From the NCBI GenBank assembly GCA_946410395.1, contig CAMKAE010000007.1:1-24292 (forward strand): a DNA stretch of 24,292 nucleotides, given 5' to 3'. Positions 1 through 7,156 of the stretch are shown piece by piece (positions within the stretch are counted from its first letter, which is position 1; every line of letters begins with the position of its first letter). Made by a program: the position numbers and the translations under genes. The notes below the pieces were generated by a model, which searched no databases, was not told where the DNA came from, and saw nothing but the letters and a program-made list of their open reading frames with translations. This DNA is from an uncultured Clostridia bacterium (GTDB lineage: Bacteria > Bacillota > Clostridia > Christensenellales > Aristaeellaceae).

Positions 1-860
1 GTGGAGGTGCGGATGTGGTCCGCCACGATGCGCATGGCCTTCTGCGCCTCCGGGTCCTCGTCATAGCTGCGGCCGGACTGGGCCTCCAGATACTGAATCA
101 CGGGCAGGAACAGGTCGGTCTTGTAGCCGTCGGTGAGGCCGTTGAGGAAGGCCAGCATCCGGTCCAGGCCAAAGCCGGTGTCCACGTTCTTGTTGGCCAG
201 AGGCGCGTAGCCGTCGGCGTTCTTGACATACTGCATGTAGACGTCGTTGCCGATCTCCACATAGCGTCCGCAGCCGCAGGCCGGGCCGCAGTTGGGGCCG
301 CAGGGCTTGTTGTGCCGGGGATAGAACCATTCGTTGTCCGGGCCGCAGGGCGTGCCGGTGGTGCCTTCCAGCTCCCACCAGTTGTCGGACTTGGGCAGAT
401 AGAAGATGTGTTCCGGCAGGATGCCGACCTCCTTGAGCAGCTCGGCGGTCTCATCGTCGCGGGGCGCGGCGTCGTTGCCCTCAAACACGGTGGAGCAGAT
501 CTCCTTGCCGTCCAGGCCGAAGACCTTCGTCAGCAGATCATAGCTCCAGCGGGTCTTTTCCTTCTTGAAATAGTCGCCCAGGGACCAGTTGCCCATCATC
601 TCGAAGAAGGTAAAGTGGGTCGGGTCGCCCACGCTCTCGATGTCCACGGTACGGACGCAGCCTTGCACGTTGCACAGCCGGGTCTTTCCGGAGGGATGAG
701 GCTTGCCCAGCAGATAGGGCATCAGCGGCTGCATGCCGGCCACGTTGAACATGACGCCGGTGGAGCCGTCGCCGATCAGCGAAACCGCGCCGATATTGAC
801 ATGTCCGCGCTCCTCGTAAAAGCGGAGCCACGCGTTTCTCAGTTCCTTGGAGGTAATCAT
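1..860 (-). CDS. alaS: Alanyl-tRNA synthetase, divergent short-type variant (partial, N-terminal 286 codons)
   Basis: Charges tRNA-Ala with alanine in the cytoplasm. The gene runs off the left edge, so only the class II catalytic core and its approach to the tRNA-binding region are visible. The start is ATG at 860 with a GGGAGAG ribosome binding site about 10 nt upstream, giving a protein beginning MITSKELRNAWLRFYEERGH. Class II signatures are TFFEMMGNWSLGDYFKKE near residues 84-101 (motif 2 region) and DTGFGLDRM at 227-235 (motif 3). The usual PCGPC segment is replaced by PCGPDNEWFYPR (171-182), followed by a Cys-rich stretch with C187, C191, C195 and C197. Canonical AlaS has no such cluster. 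From memory this layout resembles divergent AlaS of some candidate phyla. Whether the editing and C-terminal domains exist cannot be seen here. It lies downstream of thrS but has its own promoter. Confidence 0.93.
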   Translation of the reverse strand, partial: MITSKELRNAWLRFYEERGHVNIGAVSLIGDGSTGVMFNVAGMQPLMPYLLGKPHPSGKTRLCNVQGCVRTVDIESVGDPTHFTFFEMMGNWSLGDYFKKEKTRWSYDLLTKVFGLDGKEICSTVFEGNDAAPRDDETAELLKEVGILPEHIFYLPKSDNWWELEGTTGTPCGPDNEWFYPRHNKPCGPNCGPACGCGRYVEIGNDVYMQYVKNADGYAPLANKNVDTGFGLDRMLAFLNGLTDGYKTDLFLPVIQYLEAQSGRSYDEDPEAQKAMRIVADHIRTS

Positions 861-898
861 AGAGCAGTCTCTCCCTTAATGTTTGTTTGAACTCGGCC

Positions 899-927
899 AT
901 TATACCACAGCGCCGTGCAGAAAGCAA
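899..927 (-). promoter_or_regulatory. Sigma-A type promoter of alaS
   Basis: On the minus strand a -35 TTGCTT (922-927) and a perfect -10 TATAAT (899-904) are separated by 17 bp, about 40 nt upstream of the alaS start and just after the thrS terminator. The leader of roughly 35 nt is far too short for a T-box. Confidence 0.8.
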
Positions 928-942
928 ATCATTTTCTCAAGG

Positions 943-964
943 AAAACCGCGCCTCGCGGCGCGG
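943..964 (-). terminator. Rho-independent terminator of thrS
   Basis: A 7-bp GC stem (CCGCGCC/GGCGCGG, 947-953 with 958-964), a 4-nt loop and a TTTT run on the minus strand lie about 22 nt after the thrS stop. This separates thrS from alaS transcriptionally. Confidence 0.85.
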
Positions 965-986
965 CGTTCCCTGTCAGACGAATCGG

Positions 987-2864
987 TCAGGCTTCCGTTT
1001 TGAGTTCCAGGCTGCGGGAGGCGTTCAGCTCCGTGCACATGGCCACAAAGCGGTCCAGCGGCACGCCGTGAAGCTGCTCCTTGCTGCCCCGGATGTTGAC
1101 GGAGACCGTGCCTTCCTCGGCCTCCTTGGCGCCGACCACCACGATGTAAGGCTCCTTCATCTTCTTGTAAGCCTTGATCTTCTCGTTCATGTTCTGGTCG
1201 GCATAGTTGGCCTCCACGCGGATGCCGGCGGCCTTCAGGCGGCGCTCCACCTCCATGGCGTATTCGTTGTGTTCCACACGGATCGGCACGACGGCCACCT
1301 GTGTGGGGCACATCCAGAAGGGGAAGTTGCCCTTGAAATGCTCAATAATGATGCCGATGAACCGCTCCAGGGAGCCGTAGATGGCGCGGTGGATGACAAC
1401 GGCCATCTCGATGCCGCCCTCCCGGGTGGCATAGGTCAGGCCGAAGTTGTGCGGCAGCTGGAAGTCCAGCTGAATTGTGCCGCACTGCCACTCACGGCCC
1501 AGGGCGTCCTTGATCTGCAGGTCGATCTTCGGGCCGTAGAAGGCGCCGTCGCCCTCGTTGACCTCGTATCCGCCCTCGCCGTACTTCTTGTCCAGGATCT
1601 TCTTCAGCGCGGCCTCCGCCCGGTTCCAGACCTCAATGTCGCCCATGAAGTCCTCCGGGCGCGTGGAAAGCTCGGCGCGGTAGGTCAGGCCGAAGGTGGC
1701 GTAGATCTCGTCGGCGATGGAAATGATGTCGGCGATCTCCTCCTCGATCTGGCTCTCCATGACAAAGGTATGGTCGTCGTCCTGACGGAATTCCTGCACG
1801 CGGAACAGGCCGTTCATCTGGCCGGACTTCTCCTTGCGGTGCAGCACGTCATACTCGCTGTAGCGGATGGGCAGCTCGCGGTAGGAGTGCATGGTGCGCT
1901 TGTAGGTCATCATGGCGTTGGGGCAGTTCATCGGCTTCGCGCCCATGGTGTCGTCCTGCTCCGCGTTGAACAGGGGACTGCCCGCCGGCAGTTTGACTTC
2001 CGCACACTCGTCCAGACCGTCCTGCGGATTGGCCAGCACGCCAGGGATCTCGGCGTCCGCCGCCAGGGAGCCCGCAACGCCGGGCACCAGGAACATGTTG
2101 TTCTGATAGTGCGCCCAGTGTCCGGAGATCAGCCATAGCTTTTTCTTGTTAATCAGCGGTGCGGAGATCTCCTGATATCCGTGCCGGGCCTGGATCTCGC
2201 GGGAATAGGCCAGCAGCGCCTGGTACATCCGCCAGCCGCGGGGAAGCCAGTAGGCCATGCCCGGCGCGGTCTCGTCAAACATGAACAGGTCCAGCTGCGG
2301 GCCGATCTTCTTGTGATCCCGCTCCAGGGCTTCGGCGATCATGGCTTTGTGCGCCTTGAGCTCGTCACGGGTCGGGAAGGCCCACACATACACGCGCTGC
2401 AGGGCGTCCTTGTGCTCATCGCCGCGCCAGTAGGCGCCGGAGACGGCATGGATCTCGAAGGCTGCGCTCATCAGCTCCTGGGAGTTCTCCACGTGAGGGC
2501 CCCGGCACAGATCCACAAAGTCCTCGCCGGTGTGATAGACGGTGATGATCTCGTCATCCGGCAGATCGCGGATCAGTTCGGTCTTGTACTTCTGGCCTTC
2601 AAAGAGCTTCAGCGCGTCTTCCCGGCTGATCTCGCTGCGGGTCCAGGTCTCACGCCGCTTGAGGATTTCCTTCATCTTCTCTTCGATCTTCGGGAAGTCC
2701 TCGCGGGTGATGCTCTGGCTCATGCCAAAGTCGTAGTAGAAGCCGTCCGCGATCTGCGGGCCGATGGCATACTGCACATCCTTGCCGTAGATCTCAATGA
2801 CGGCCTTGGCCAGCACATGGGCCAGCGAGTGGCGGTACAGGCTGAGATACAGTTCCTTGTCCAT
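987..2864 (-). CDS. thrS: Threonyl-tRNA synthetase lacking the TGS domain
   Basis: Attaches threonine to tRNA-Thr and removes mischarged serine. The 625-residue protein starts at ATG 2864, with GGAGG 9 nt upstream. An in-frame extension upstream reads through a tRNA gene and is not real. The editing domain begins almost at once (HSLAH, H12 and H16), so the N-terminal TGS domain of about 60 residues is missing. The three catalytic zinc ligands are C314 (MNCPNAM), H365 (DDDHTF) and H492 (VVIHRAI). Their spacing (51 and 127) matches E. coli C334/H385/H511. About 40 residues are inserted before C314, and CPNAM replaces the usual CPGHM. An anticodon-binding domain follows at about 510-610. It lies 54 nt downstream of tRNA-Leu with no promoter or T-box between, so it is probably co-transcribed with the tRNA. 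Confidence 0.95.
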   Translation of the reverse strand: MDKELYLSLYRHSLAHVLAKAVIEIYGKDVQYAIGPQIADGFYYDFGMSQSITREDFPKIEEKMKEILKRRETWTRSEISREDALKLFEGQKYKTELIRDLPDDEIITVYHTGEDFVDLCRGPHVENSQELMSAAFEIHAVSGAYWRGDEHKDALQRVYVWAFPTRDELKAHKAMIAEALERDHKKIGPQLDLFMFDETAPGMAYWLPRGWRMYQALLAYSREIQARHGYQEISAPLINKKKLWLISGHWAHYQNNMFLVPGVAGSLAADAEIPGVLANPQDGLDECAEVKLPAGSPLFNAEQDDTMGAKPMNCPNAMMTYKRTMHSYRELPIRYSEYDVLHRKEKSGQMNGLFRVQEFRQDDDHTFVMESQIEEEIADIISIADEIYATFGLTYRAELSTRPEDFMGDIEVWNRAEAALKKILDKKYGEGGYEVNEGDGAFYGPKIDLQIKDALGREWQCGTIQLDFQLPHNFGLTYATREGGIEMAVVIHRAIYGSLERFIGIIIEHFKGNFPFWMCPTQVAVVPIRVEHNEYAMEVERRLKAAGIRVEANYADQNMNEKIKAYKKMKEPYIVVVGAKEAEEGTVSVNIRGSKEQLHGVPLDRFVAMCTELNASRSLELKTEA

Positions 2865-2918
2865 GATGGGTCGCCTCCGAATCCAATCTTCACCCCGGCA
2901 ACCGGCCGACGTGAGAAA

Positions 2919-2999
2919 TGCTGATGGCGGGACTCGAACCCGCACGCCTTGCGGCAGGGGATTTTAAGTCCCCGGTGTCTGCCGTTCCACCACATCAGC
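2919..2999 (-). tRNA. tRNA-Leu (anticodon UAA)
   Basis: The 81-nt cloverleaf has a 7-bp acceptor stem (GCTGATG/CATCAGC), a 5-bp anticodon stem (GGGGA/TCCCC) around loop CTTAAAA, and a T arm GCGGG-TTCGAGT-CCCGC. A long variable arm (TGCCGCAAGGCGT) is diagnostic of a class II tRNA, here leucine. The anticodon is at 2964-2966. CCA is not encoded; the discriminator A is followed by TTT. Confidence 0.97.
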
Positions 3000-3008
3000 G
3001 TGGCACTC

Positions 3009-3037
3009 ATTGTAACACAGGCACCGGGGAAAAGCAA
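3009..3037 (-). promoter_or_regulatory. Sigma-A type promoter of tRNA-Leu (and probably thrS)
   Basis: The minus strand has -35 TTGCTT (3032-3037), a 17-bp spacer and -10 TACAAT (3009-3014), ending 9 nt before the mature tRNA 5' end. No other promoter is visible before thrS. Confidence 0.8.
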
Positions 3038-3055
3038 GCCGGGAAGGAACCGATT

Positions 3056-3535
3056 TCAGCCCTTTTTCCGGCTTTTCAGCCGTTGGGCAAGGCGGCGCAG
3101 AAGTGCGGACTGGAGCACCGCCTTCTTGGTGAAGTAGTTCCAAATCATAACCAGCAGCGTGGCGATGGCCTTGTTGAGCATGTACATGCGGATATCGAAA
3201 CCGGCCACGGTCATCAGCAGCCGCTCCTCCCCCAGCACGGCGCGCAGGATCAGCATCAGCAGCTCGTTGAGCCCGAGCCCCATCAGGCTGGTGACCAGAA
3301 AGCCCAGCTTCGCGGCGTCCCCGCCGTCCTTGGTCCCCTCGAAGACCCAGTGCATGCACAGCAGGTAGTTGACGACGACGCTCACCAGAAAGGCCAGCGG
3401 CGTGGCAATCAGGGTGTCCAGGCCAAGGCGTTCCTTGAGCAGCCACAGCAGGCCCCACTCGATGAGGAAGCAGACGCCGCCGGATACCGCAAAGCGGATG
3501 ACCTCGCCCATGGCGCCCTTTTGTTTCTTCTCCAT
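3056..3535 (-). CDS. GtrA-family membrane protein
   Basis: A 159-residue, very hydrophobic protein with about four transmembrane helices (roughly residues 9-33, 41-62, 76-101 and 118-138) and a basic C-terminal tail (RRLAQRLKSRKKG). The opening VIRFAVSGGVCFLIEWG and the segment FLVSVVVNYLLCMHWVF fit the GtrA family. Members are thought to help move lipid-linked sugars across the membrane or assist glycosyltransferases in cell-surface glycosylation. No glycosyltransferase gene is adjacent, so the partner is unknown. The ATG at 3535 has a poor ribosome binding site. A second ATG at residue 9 has AAAGGG 4 nt upstream and is an alternative start. It has its own consensus promoter although it directly follows bioY. 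Confidence 0.85.
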   Translation of the reverse strand: MEKKQKGAMGEVIRFAVSGGVCFLIEWGLLWLLKERLGLDTLIATPLAFLVSVVVNYLLCMHWVFEGTKDGGDAAKLGFLVTSLMGLGLNELLMLILRAVLGEERLLMTVAGFDIRMYMLNKAIATLLVMIWNYFTKKAVLQSALLRRLAQRLKSRKKG

Positions 3536-3568
3536 TTCTTACGCCCCCAGGTTCCGTGTTTCACAGGC

Positions 3569-3597
3569 ATTGTAACCCGGGGCCGCTCGTTTGTCAA
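3569..3597 (-). promoter_or_regulatory. Strong sigma-A promoter of the GtrA-family gene
   Basis: The minus strand carries -35 TTGACA (3592-3597), a 17-bp spacer and -10 TACAAT (3569-3574). The -35 box starts on the base directly after the bioY stop codon. Confidence 0.85.
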
Positions 3598-4143
3598 TCA
3601 GCCGCAAAAGCGCTTCAGCGGGCGCTCCAGCCTTGCGCTGAGCACCACGGCAAGGGCGATCTTGATCGCGTCGAAGGGCAGGAAAGGCAGGACGCAGATG
3701 CCGAGACTCTCCGCGGCGGTTCTGCCGGTCAGGCGCATGAACCAGTCCGTGCCCAGCGTGTAGCAAAGCAGGATCCCTGCCGCCATGGCCAGCGCGCGCA
3801 TCCACCAGGGCTTGCCGCCGCCGTGCAGGACGAGGGCGATCACCGCCGCGCAGGGCAGATAGCCCAGGATATAGCCGCCGGTCACGCCGAAAAGCGCTGC
3901 GGGGCCACCGGTGAATCCGGCGAATACCGGCACGCCGACGAGGCCGAGCACCATGTAAACCGTCATGGATGCGGCCGCTTCTGTCGGCGAGAGCAGGGCG
4001 CCGCAGAGCAGCACCGGCAGCAGAGACAGGGACACCGGAACCGCGCCGATCGGGATGATGATCTGCGCACAGATGGCCGTCAGCGCGACAAAAAGGCTGC
4101 ACACCGCCATCCGGGCAACCGGGAATGAATTCCGCACAGGCAT
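3598..4143 (-). CDS. bioY: Biotin ECF transporter substrate-binding subunit BioY
   Basis: A 181-residue integral membrane protein of about six helices. It binds biotin as the S component of an energy-coupling factor transporter, and normally works with the shared ATPases and EcfT encoded elsewhere; none is in this window. The family signature region is GGPAALFGVTGGYILGY, about residues 79-95. The N-terminal segment ALTAICAQIIIPIGAVPVSL also fits BioY. The ATG at 4143 has GGAGG 2-6 nt upstream, a short spacing. A BirA-like operator and a consensus promoter lie directly upstream, which independently supports a role in biotin uptake. Expression is probably repressed by biotinylated BirA when biotin is plentiful (inference from the site). 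No terminator is seen at the 3' end, so some readthrough into the gtrA-like gene is likely. Confidence 0.93.
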   Translation of the reverse strand: MPVRNSFPVARMAVCSLFVALTAICAQIIIPIGAVPVSLSLLPVLLCGALLSPTEAAASMTVYMVLGLVGVPVFAGFTGGPAALFGVTGGYILGYLPCAAVIALVLHGGGKPWWMRALAMAAGILLCYTLGTDWFMRLTGRTAAESLGICVLPFLPFDAIKIALAVVLSARLERPLKRFCG

Positions 4144-4149
4144 TCCTCC

Positions 4150-4177
4150 GTAAACCTTCTTGCTTTACTTTGTTTAC
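4150..4177 (-). promoter_or_regulatory. Putative BirA operator upstream of bioY
   Basis: An inverted repeat GTAAAC (4150-4155) / GTTTAC (4172-4177) has 16 bp between the half-sites. It closely matches the known BirA box pattern GTAAACC-N(14-15)-GGTTTAC, with one half lacking the innermost G. It covers about +3 to +30 relative to the predicted bioY start of transcription. Confidence 0.75.
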
Positions 4178-4186
4178 CGAAAGAAA

Positions 4187-4214
4187 AGTATACAGATTTC
4201 TTTCCATAAGTCAA
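4187..4214 (-). promoter_or_regulatory. Sigma-A type promoter of bioY
   Basis: The minus strand has -35 TTGACT (4209-4214), a 16-bp spacer and -10 TATACT (4187-4192). The BirA-like box follows immediately, as expected for repression. Confidence 0.75.
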
Positions 4215-4232
4215 GCAGGAAATGAATTATAC

Positions 4233-4262
4233 TTGTAGAAGGGTAATATGTTCTGGTATACG
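4233..4262 (+). promoter_or_regulatory. Possible promoter of the flippase-to-ABC operon
   Basis: TTGTAG (4233-4238), an 18-bp spacer and TATACG (4257-4262), preceded by CTGG, make an extended -10-like element ahead of the flippase start. The match is weak, but no better promoter is visible in the divergent bioY/flippase gap. Confidence 0.35.
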
Positions 4263-4281
4263 CTCTGGAAGGAGGAAGGAT

Positions 4282-5718
4282 GTGAGCACCCGGAAGAATA
4301 CGGCCTACAACATGGCCTACCGTGTCTTTTCGATTCTCCTCCCCCTTGTGACGGCCCCCTTCCTCTCGCGGCAAGTAGGCCAGGGCGGTGTCGGCCTGTA
4401 CAGCTACGCATGGAACATCAGCTATTTCATGTGCCTGGCGGCCATGCTCGGCCTGGAAAACTACGGCACGCGCGCGATCGCGGCGGTCCGGGACGACCGG
4501 GAAGCCCTGAACCGGACCTTCTCGGCCATTTGGCGGATGCAGCGCGCCGTGACCGGAGCGGTGCTGATCCTGTGGCTGATCTATGTGTTCCTCGTGTCCG
4601 GCGAGGAGCGGAGCGTCGCCCTGTCGCTGACGCTGATGTCCGTCTCCTGCCTGTTCAATCTCGACTGGGCGCTGATGGGGCTGGACCAGTTCAAGCCCAT
4701 TGCCCTGCGGAACACCTTTGTCAAGCTGCTGGCCGCCGTCTGTGTCTTCCTCTTTGTCCGGGAGACCGCCGATCTGTGGATCTACGGCTTCGCCTGGAGC
4801 GCGGCCACCGCCCTGGGCTGCGTGCTGAGCGCGTTCTCCCTGCGGGGAAAGGTCACCCTTGTGCGCGTCACGCGCGGCGAAGCCTTCCGGCACCTGAAGC
4901 CCTGCGCCCTGCTCTTCGTCTCCGTGCTGGCCGTCAGCGTCTATCGGGTCATGGACAAGGTCATGGTGGGCGCTATCGCCGGCATGGCCGAAAACGGGCT
5001 GTACGAGAACGCGGAGAAGATCATCTACTGCCTGTCCGGCTTCATCAGCGCCGTGGGCACCGTGATGCTGCCCAAGATATCCAACCTGCACAAAAAGGGA
5101 AAGACGGCTGAGATCCGGCGGCACATGGACGCCACCATGCAGGGCATCCTGTGCATGACCAGCGCGATGGCCTTCGGCGTCGCGGCAGTCGCGGACCGGC
5201 TCTGTCCCCTGTTTTACGGGGAGGATTTCACCGGCTCCGCACGGCTGATGGCGCCTCTGGGCTTCACCCTGGTGTTCATCGGCTTTGCCAATGTGATCCG
5301 CACGCAGTGGATCCTGCCCCAGGAGCGGGACAAGATCGTCATCCGGAGCGTCTGCACTGGCGCGGCAGTCAACCTGTTCTGCAACGCGCTGCTGATCCCG
5401 TCCATCGGGGCCATGGGCGCGGTGCTGGGCACCCTGGCGGCAGAGTTCACGGTGCCGCTGATGCAGTGGGGTTTTCTCTCCGAAGAGCTTCCCTACCGCA
5501 CTTTCCTGAAATACACCGGGATCTACGCGCTTGCCGGCGCGGCGATGCTGGGCACCGTGCGACTTGCGGGCCTCTGGCTGCCGGTCACCTGGCCCGCACT
5601 GATGCTCCAGATGCTCCTCGGCGTTGTGATTTATGCAGGCCTCTGCCTGCTGATCTGGAAGAAAACCCGCAGTCCGCTGCTGCGGCTGCTCAGCCTCAGA
5701 AAAGCCATCAAACACTGA
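4282..5718 (+). CDS. Polysaccharide (Wzx-type) flippase, MOP superfamily
   Basis: A 478-residue membrane protein with about 12-14 helices. It likely flips undecaprenyl-linked oligosaccharide to the outer face of the membrane. The N-terminus (KNTAYNMAYRVFSILLPLVT, then PFLSRQVGQGGVGLYSYAW) and the segment RVMDKVMVGAIAG, about residues 214-226, are typical of RfbX/PST family transporters. The start is GTG at 4282, with AAGGAGG 6 nt upstream. An ATG two bases earlier is out of frame and hits a stop at once. The C-terminal end is basic (KKTRSPLLRLL). It heads a five-gene operon, and a CapA-like gene follows after 13 nt, suggesting cell-surface polymer export. No glycosyltransferase genes are adjacent, so the polymer cannot be named. 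A lipid II flippase role is possible but less likely. Confidence 0.88.
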   Translation: MSTRKNTAYNMAYRVFSILLPLVTAPFLSRQVGQGGVGLYSYAWNISYFMCLAAMLGLENYGTRAIAAVRDDREALNRTFSAIWRMQRAVTGAVLILWLIYVFLVSGEERSVALSLTLMSVSCLFNLDWALMGLDQFKPIALRNTFVKLLAAVCVFLFVRETADLWIYGFAWSAATALGCVLSAFSLRGKVTLVRVTRGEAFRHLKPCALLFVSVLAVSVYRVMDKVMVGAIAGMAENGLYENAEKIIYCLSGFISAVGTVMLPKISNLHKKGKTAEIRRHMDATMQGILCMTSAMAFGVAAVADRLCPLFYGEDFTGSARLMAPLGFTLVFIGFANVIRTQWILPQERDKIVIRSVCTGAAVNLFCNALLIPSIGAMGAVLGTLAAEFTVPLMQWGFLSEELPYRTFLKYTGIYALAGAAMLGTVRLAGLWLPVTWPALMLQMLLGVVIYAGLCLLIWKKTRSPLLRLLSLRKAIKH

Positions 5719-5731
5719 ACGGGGGTACCTC

Positions 5732-7138
5732 ATGCGCAAATGTCTTGTTCTCATCCTGCTCATTCTCTGCTTCTGCGCGGGCAGCGCCCTGGCCGAGAAG
5801 ACCGTCCTGCTGACCTTCACCGGCGACTGCACCATCGGCAGCACGGAGCTGGTGCGCAGCCGGGAAAATTCCCTGGACACCGTGGCGCAGAACGAAGGCT
5901 ACGAATACTTTTTCCTGAACTTCAGGGACCTGTTCGCCGGGGATGACTGCACCGTCATCAACCTTGAGAGCGTGTTCTCAGACTATGCGTCCAACGAGAA
6001 CAAGGGCAAAACCTACCGCTTCCGGGGTCCGACTGATTTTGTCAATATCATCAAAAGCGTCTCCATCGAGATGGCTGGGCTGGCCAACAACCACGTCAAT
6101 GATTTCGGCGCTACGGGGCTTGCCCGCACCAAGGAGACCCTCACGGCCGCCGGCGTCGGCTGGTTCAGGCTCAATGAGTACGCGCTGTTCGAAAAAGATG
6201 GGATCCGCATTGCCCTCTTTGCCATCGACAGCGGCTCATACTACAACAATTCCGAAAAGATGAAGCAGACCATGGTTCGCCTGAAGCAGAGCGGCGAGGT
6301 CAACGCCATTGTTGTGCTGTATCACGGCGGCACGGAATATGACCCGAAGCACAACGCAGGCCAGACCAAGGTCGGTCAGGTCATGATCGACAACGGCGCC
6401 GACGCGGTCATCATGCACCACCCCCATGTGGTGCAGGGCGTAGCCGTCTATGAAAATCGTACCGTCTGTTATTCCCTGGGAAACTTTGTCTTCGGCGGGA
6501 ACAGCGAGATCCGCGTCGAGCGCTGGCGCGGCGATCACACGGTCACCTCCCTTTACGCGATGGTGGCGCAGCTGGAGCTGCACTTTGATGACGACGGCAC
6601 CTACGCAGGCCAGCAGGTTTATCTTTACCCTGTGCTAACCTCCGGCGATCCGCCCCACAACAATTACCAGCCGCGCCTGGCTACCGGGGAAGACGCCCGT
6701 ACCGTGATGGAAGCGGTGCAGTTTGACACCCCGTTCACGCTGCCGGCGTTCGACGATGCAACCGGCCGCGTAACGCTCCCCTATCTGGAAGCCGGCGCGG
6801 AGATTGCGCTGCCCACGGCCGCACCAACCCGCAGGCCGAACAACAACACCCGCCGTCCCACGCCCACAGCCAGGCCTACACCGACCGCAGCTCCTTCTGA
6901 CCCGACGACCGACAACCCTACAATTGCGCCGTCAGAGAATCCTACGGCTGTGCCTACTGATGCTCCGACCGACCCGCCCGCTCCGGTCGTCACGGATCCA
7001 CCGGCCCCGATCGTTACAGACCCGCCAGCTCCGGTCGTCACAGACCCGCCAGCCCCGGTTATCACAGATCAGCCCGCTCCGATCGTCACAGATCCGCCTG
7101 CCCCGGCGCCTGAGCCGAAGCCGGAAGGACAAGAATAA
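5732..7138 (+). CDS. Secreted CapA-family metallophosphatase-like protein with proline-rich repeat tail
   Basis: A 468-residue protein. A signal peptide occupies residues 1-21, with a predicted cut after ALA. The CapA/PGA_cap domain spans about residues 24-340. Its metallophosphatase-like signatures are TGDCTIG (30-36), NLESVF, ANNHVNDFG, HGGTEYD, MHHPHVVQG and YSLGNFVFGG. The family is named after poly-gamma-glutamate capsule synthesis protein CapA, but many members act on other surface polymers. No capB or capC is present here, so poly-gamma-glutamate is not supported. After residue 355 the protein becomes a Thr/Pro/Ala-rich linker. It ends in six 8-residue repeats of the type TDPPAPVV (413-460), probably a wall-spanning or wall-associating tail. 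The ribosome binding site GGGGG is 7 nt from the ATG. The gene sits between the flippase and dxs. Confidence 0.88.
   Translation: MRKCLVLILLILCFCAGSALAEKTVLLTFTGDCTIGSTELVRSRENSLDTVAQNEGYEYFFLNFRDLFAGDDCTVINLESVFSDYASNENKGKTYRFRGPTDFVNIIKSVSIEMAGLANNHVNDFGATGLARTKETLTAAGVGWFRLNEYALFEKDGIRIALFAIDSGSYYNNSEKMKQTMVRLKQSGEVNAIVVLYHGGTEYDPKHNAGQTKVGQVMIDNGADAVIMHHPHVVQGVAVYENRTVCYSLGNFVFGGNSEIRVERWRGDHTVTSLYAMVAQLELHFDDDGTYAGQQVYLYPVLTSGDPPHNNYQPRLATGEDARTVMEAVQFDTPFTLPAFDDATGRVTLPYLEAGAEIALPTAAPTRRPNNNTRRPTPTARPTPTAAPSDPTTDNPTIAPSENPTAVPTDAPTDPPAPVVTDPPAPIVTDPPAPVVTDPPAPVITDQPAPIVTDPPAPAPEPKPEGQE
6968..7111 (+). repeat. Six in-frame 24-bp tandem repeats coding TDPPAP(V/I)(V/I)
   Basis: Six consecutive 24-bp units code TDPPAPVV, TDPPAPIV, TDPPAPVV, TDPPAPVI, TDQPAPIV and TDPPAPAP at the C-terminus of the CapA-like protein. 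The DNA units differ at synonymous positions, so this is not a recent duplication. The number of units could still vary between strains. Confidence 0.9.
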
Positions 7139-7156
7139 AACCCGCTGGAGGACATC

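Noticed and set aside
861..986. T-box leader for alaS
   Set aside because: The promoter lies only about 40 nt from the start codon and no specifier stem or T-box sequence is present.
915..2138. 407-codon plus-strand frame opposite thrS
   Set aside because: Antisense shadow; it also crosses the thrS terminator and alaS promoter region.
2865..2945. N-terminal extension of thrS by 27 residues
   Set aside because: It would translate part of the tRNA-Leu gene. ATG 2864 has a good ribosome binding site.
4174..5880. 568-codon minus-strand frame opposite the flippase
   Set aside because: Antisense to a clear membrane transporter and composed of Gln/Asp/His-rich low-complexity sequence.
6781..7065. 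Minus-strand frame with Gly/Val/Thr repeats (GAGGSVTT type)
   Set aside because: It is the mirror of the CapA proline repeats, so its repetition is a by-product.
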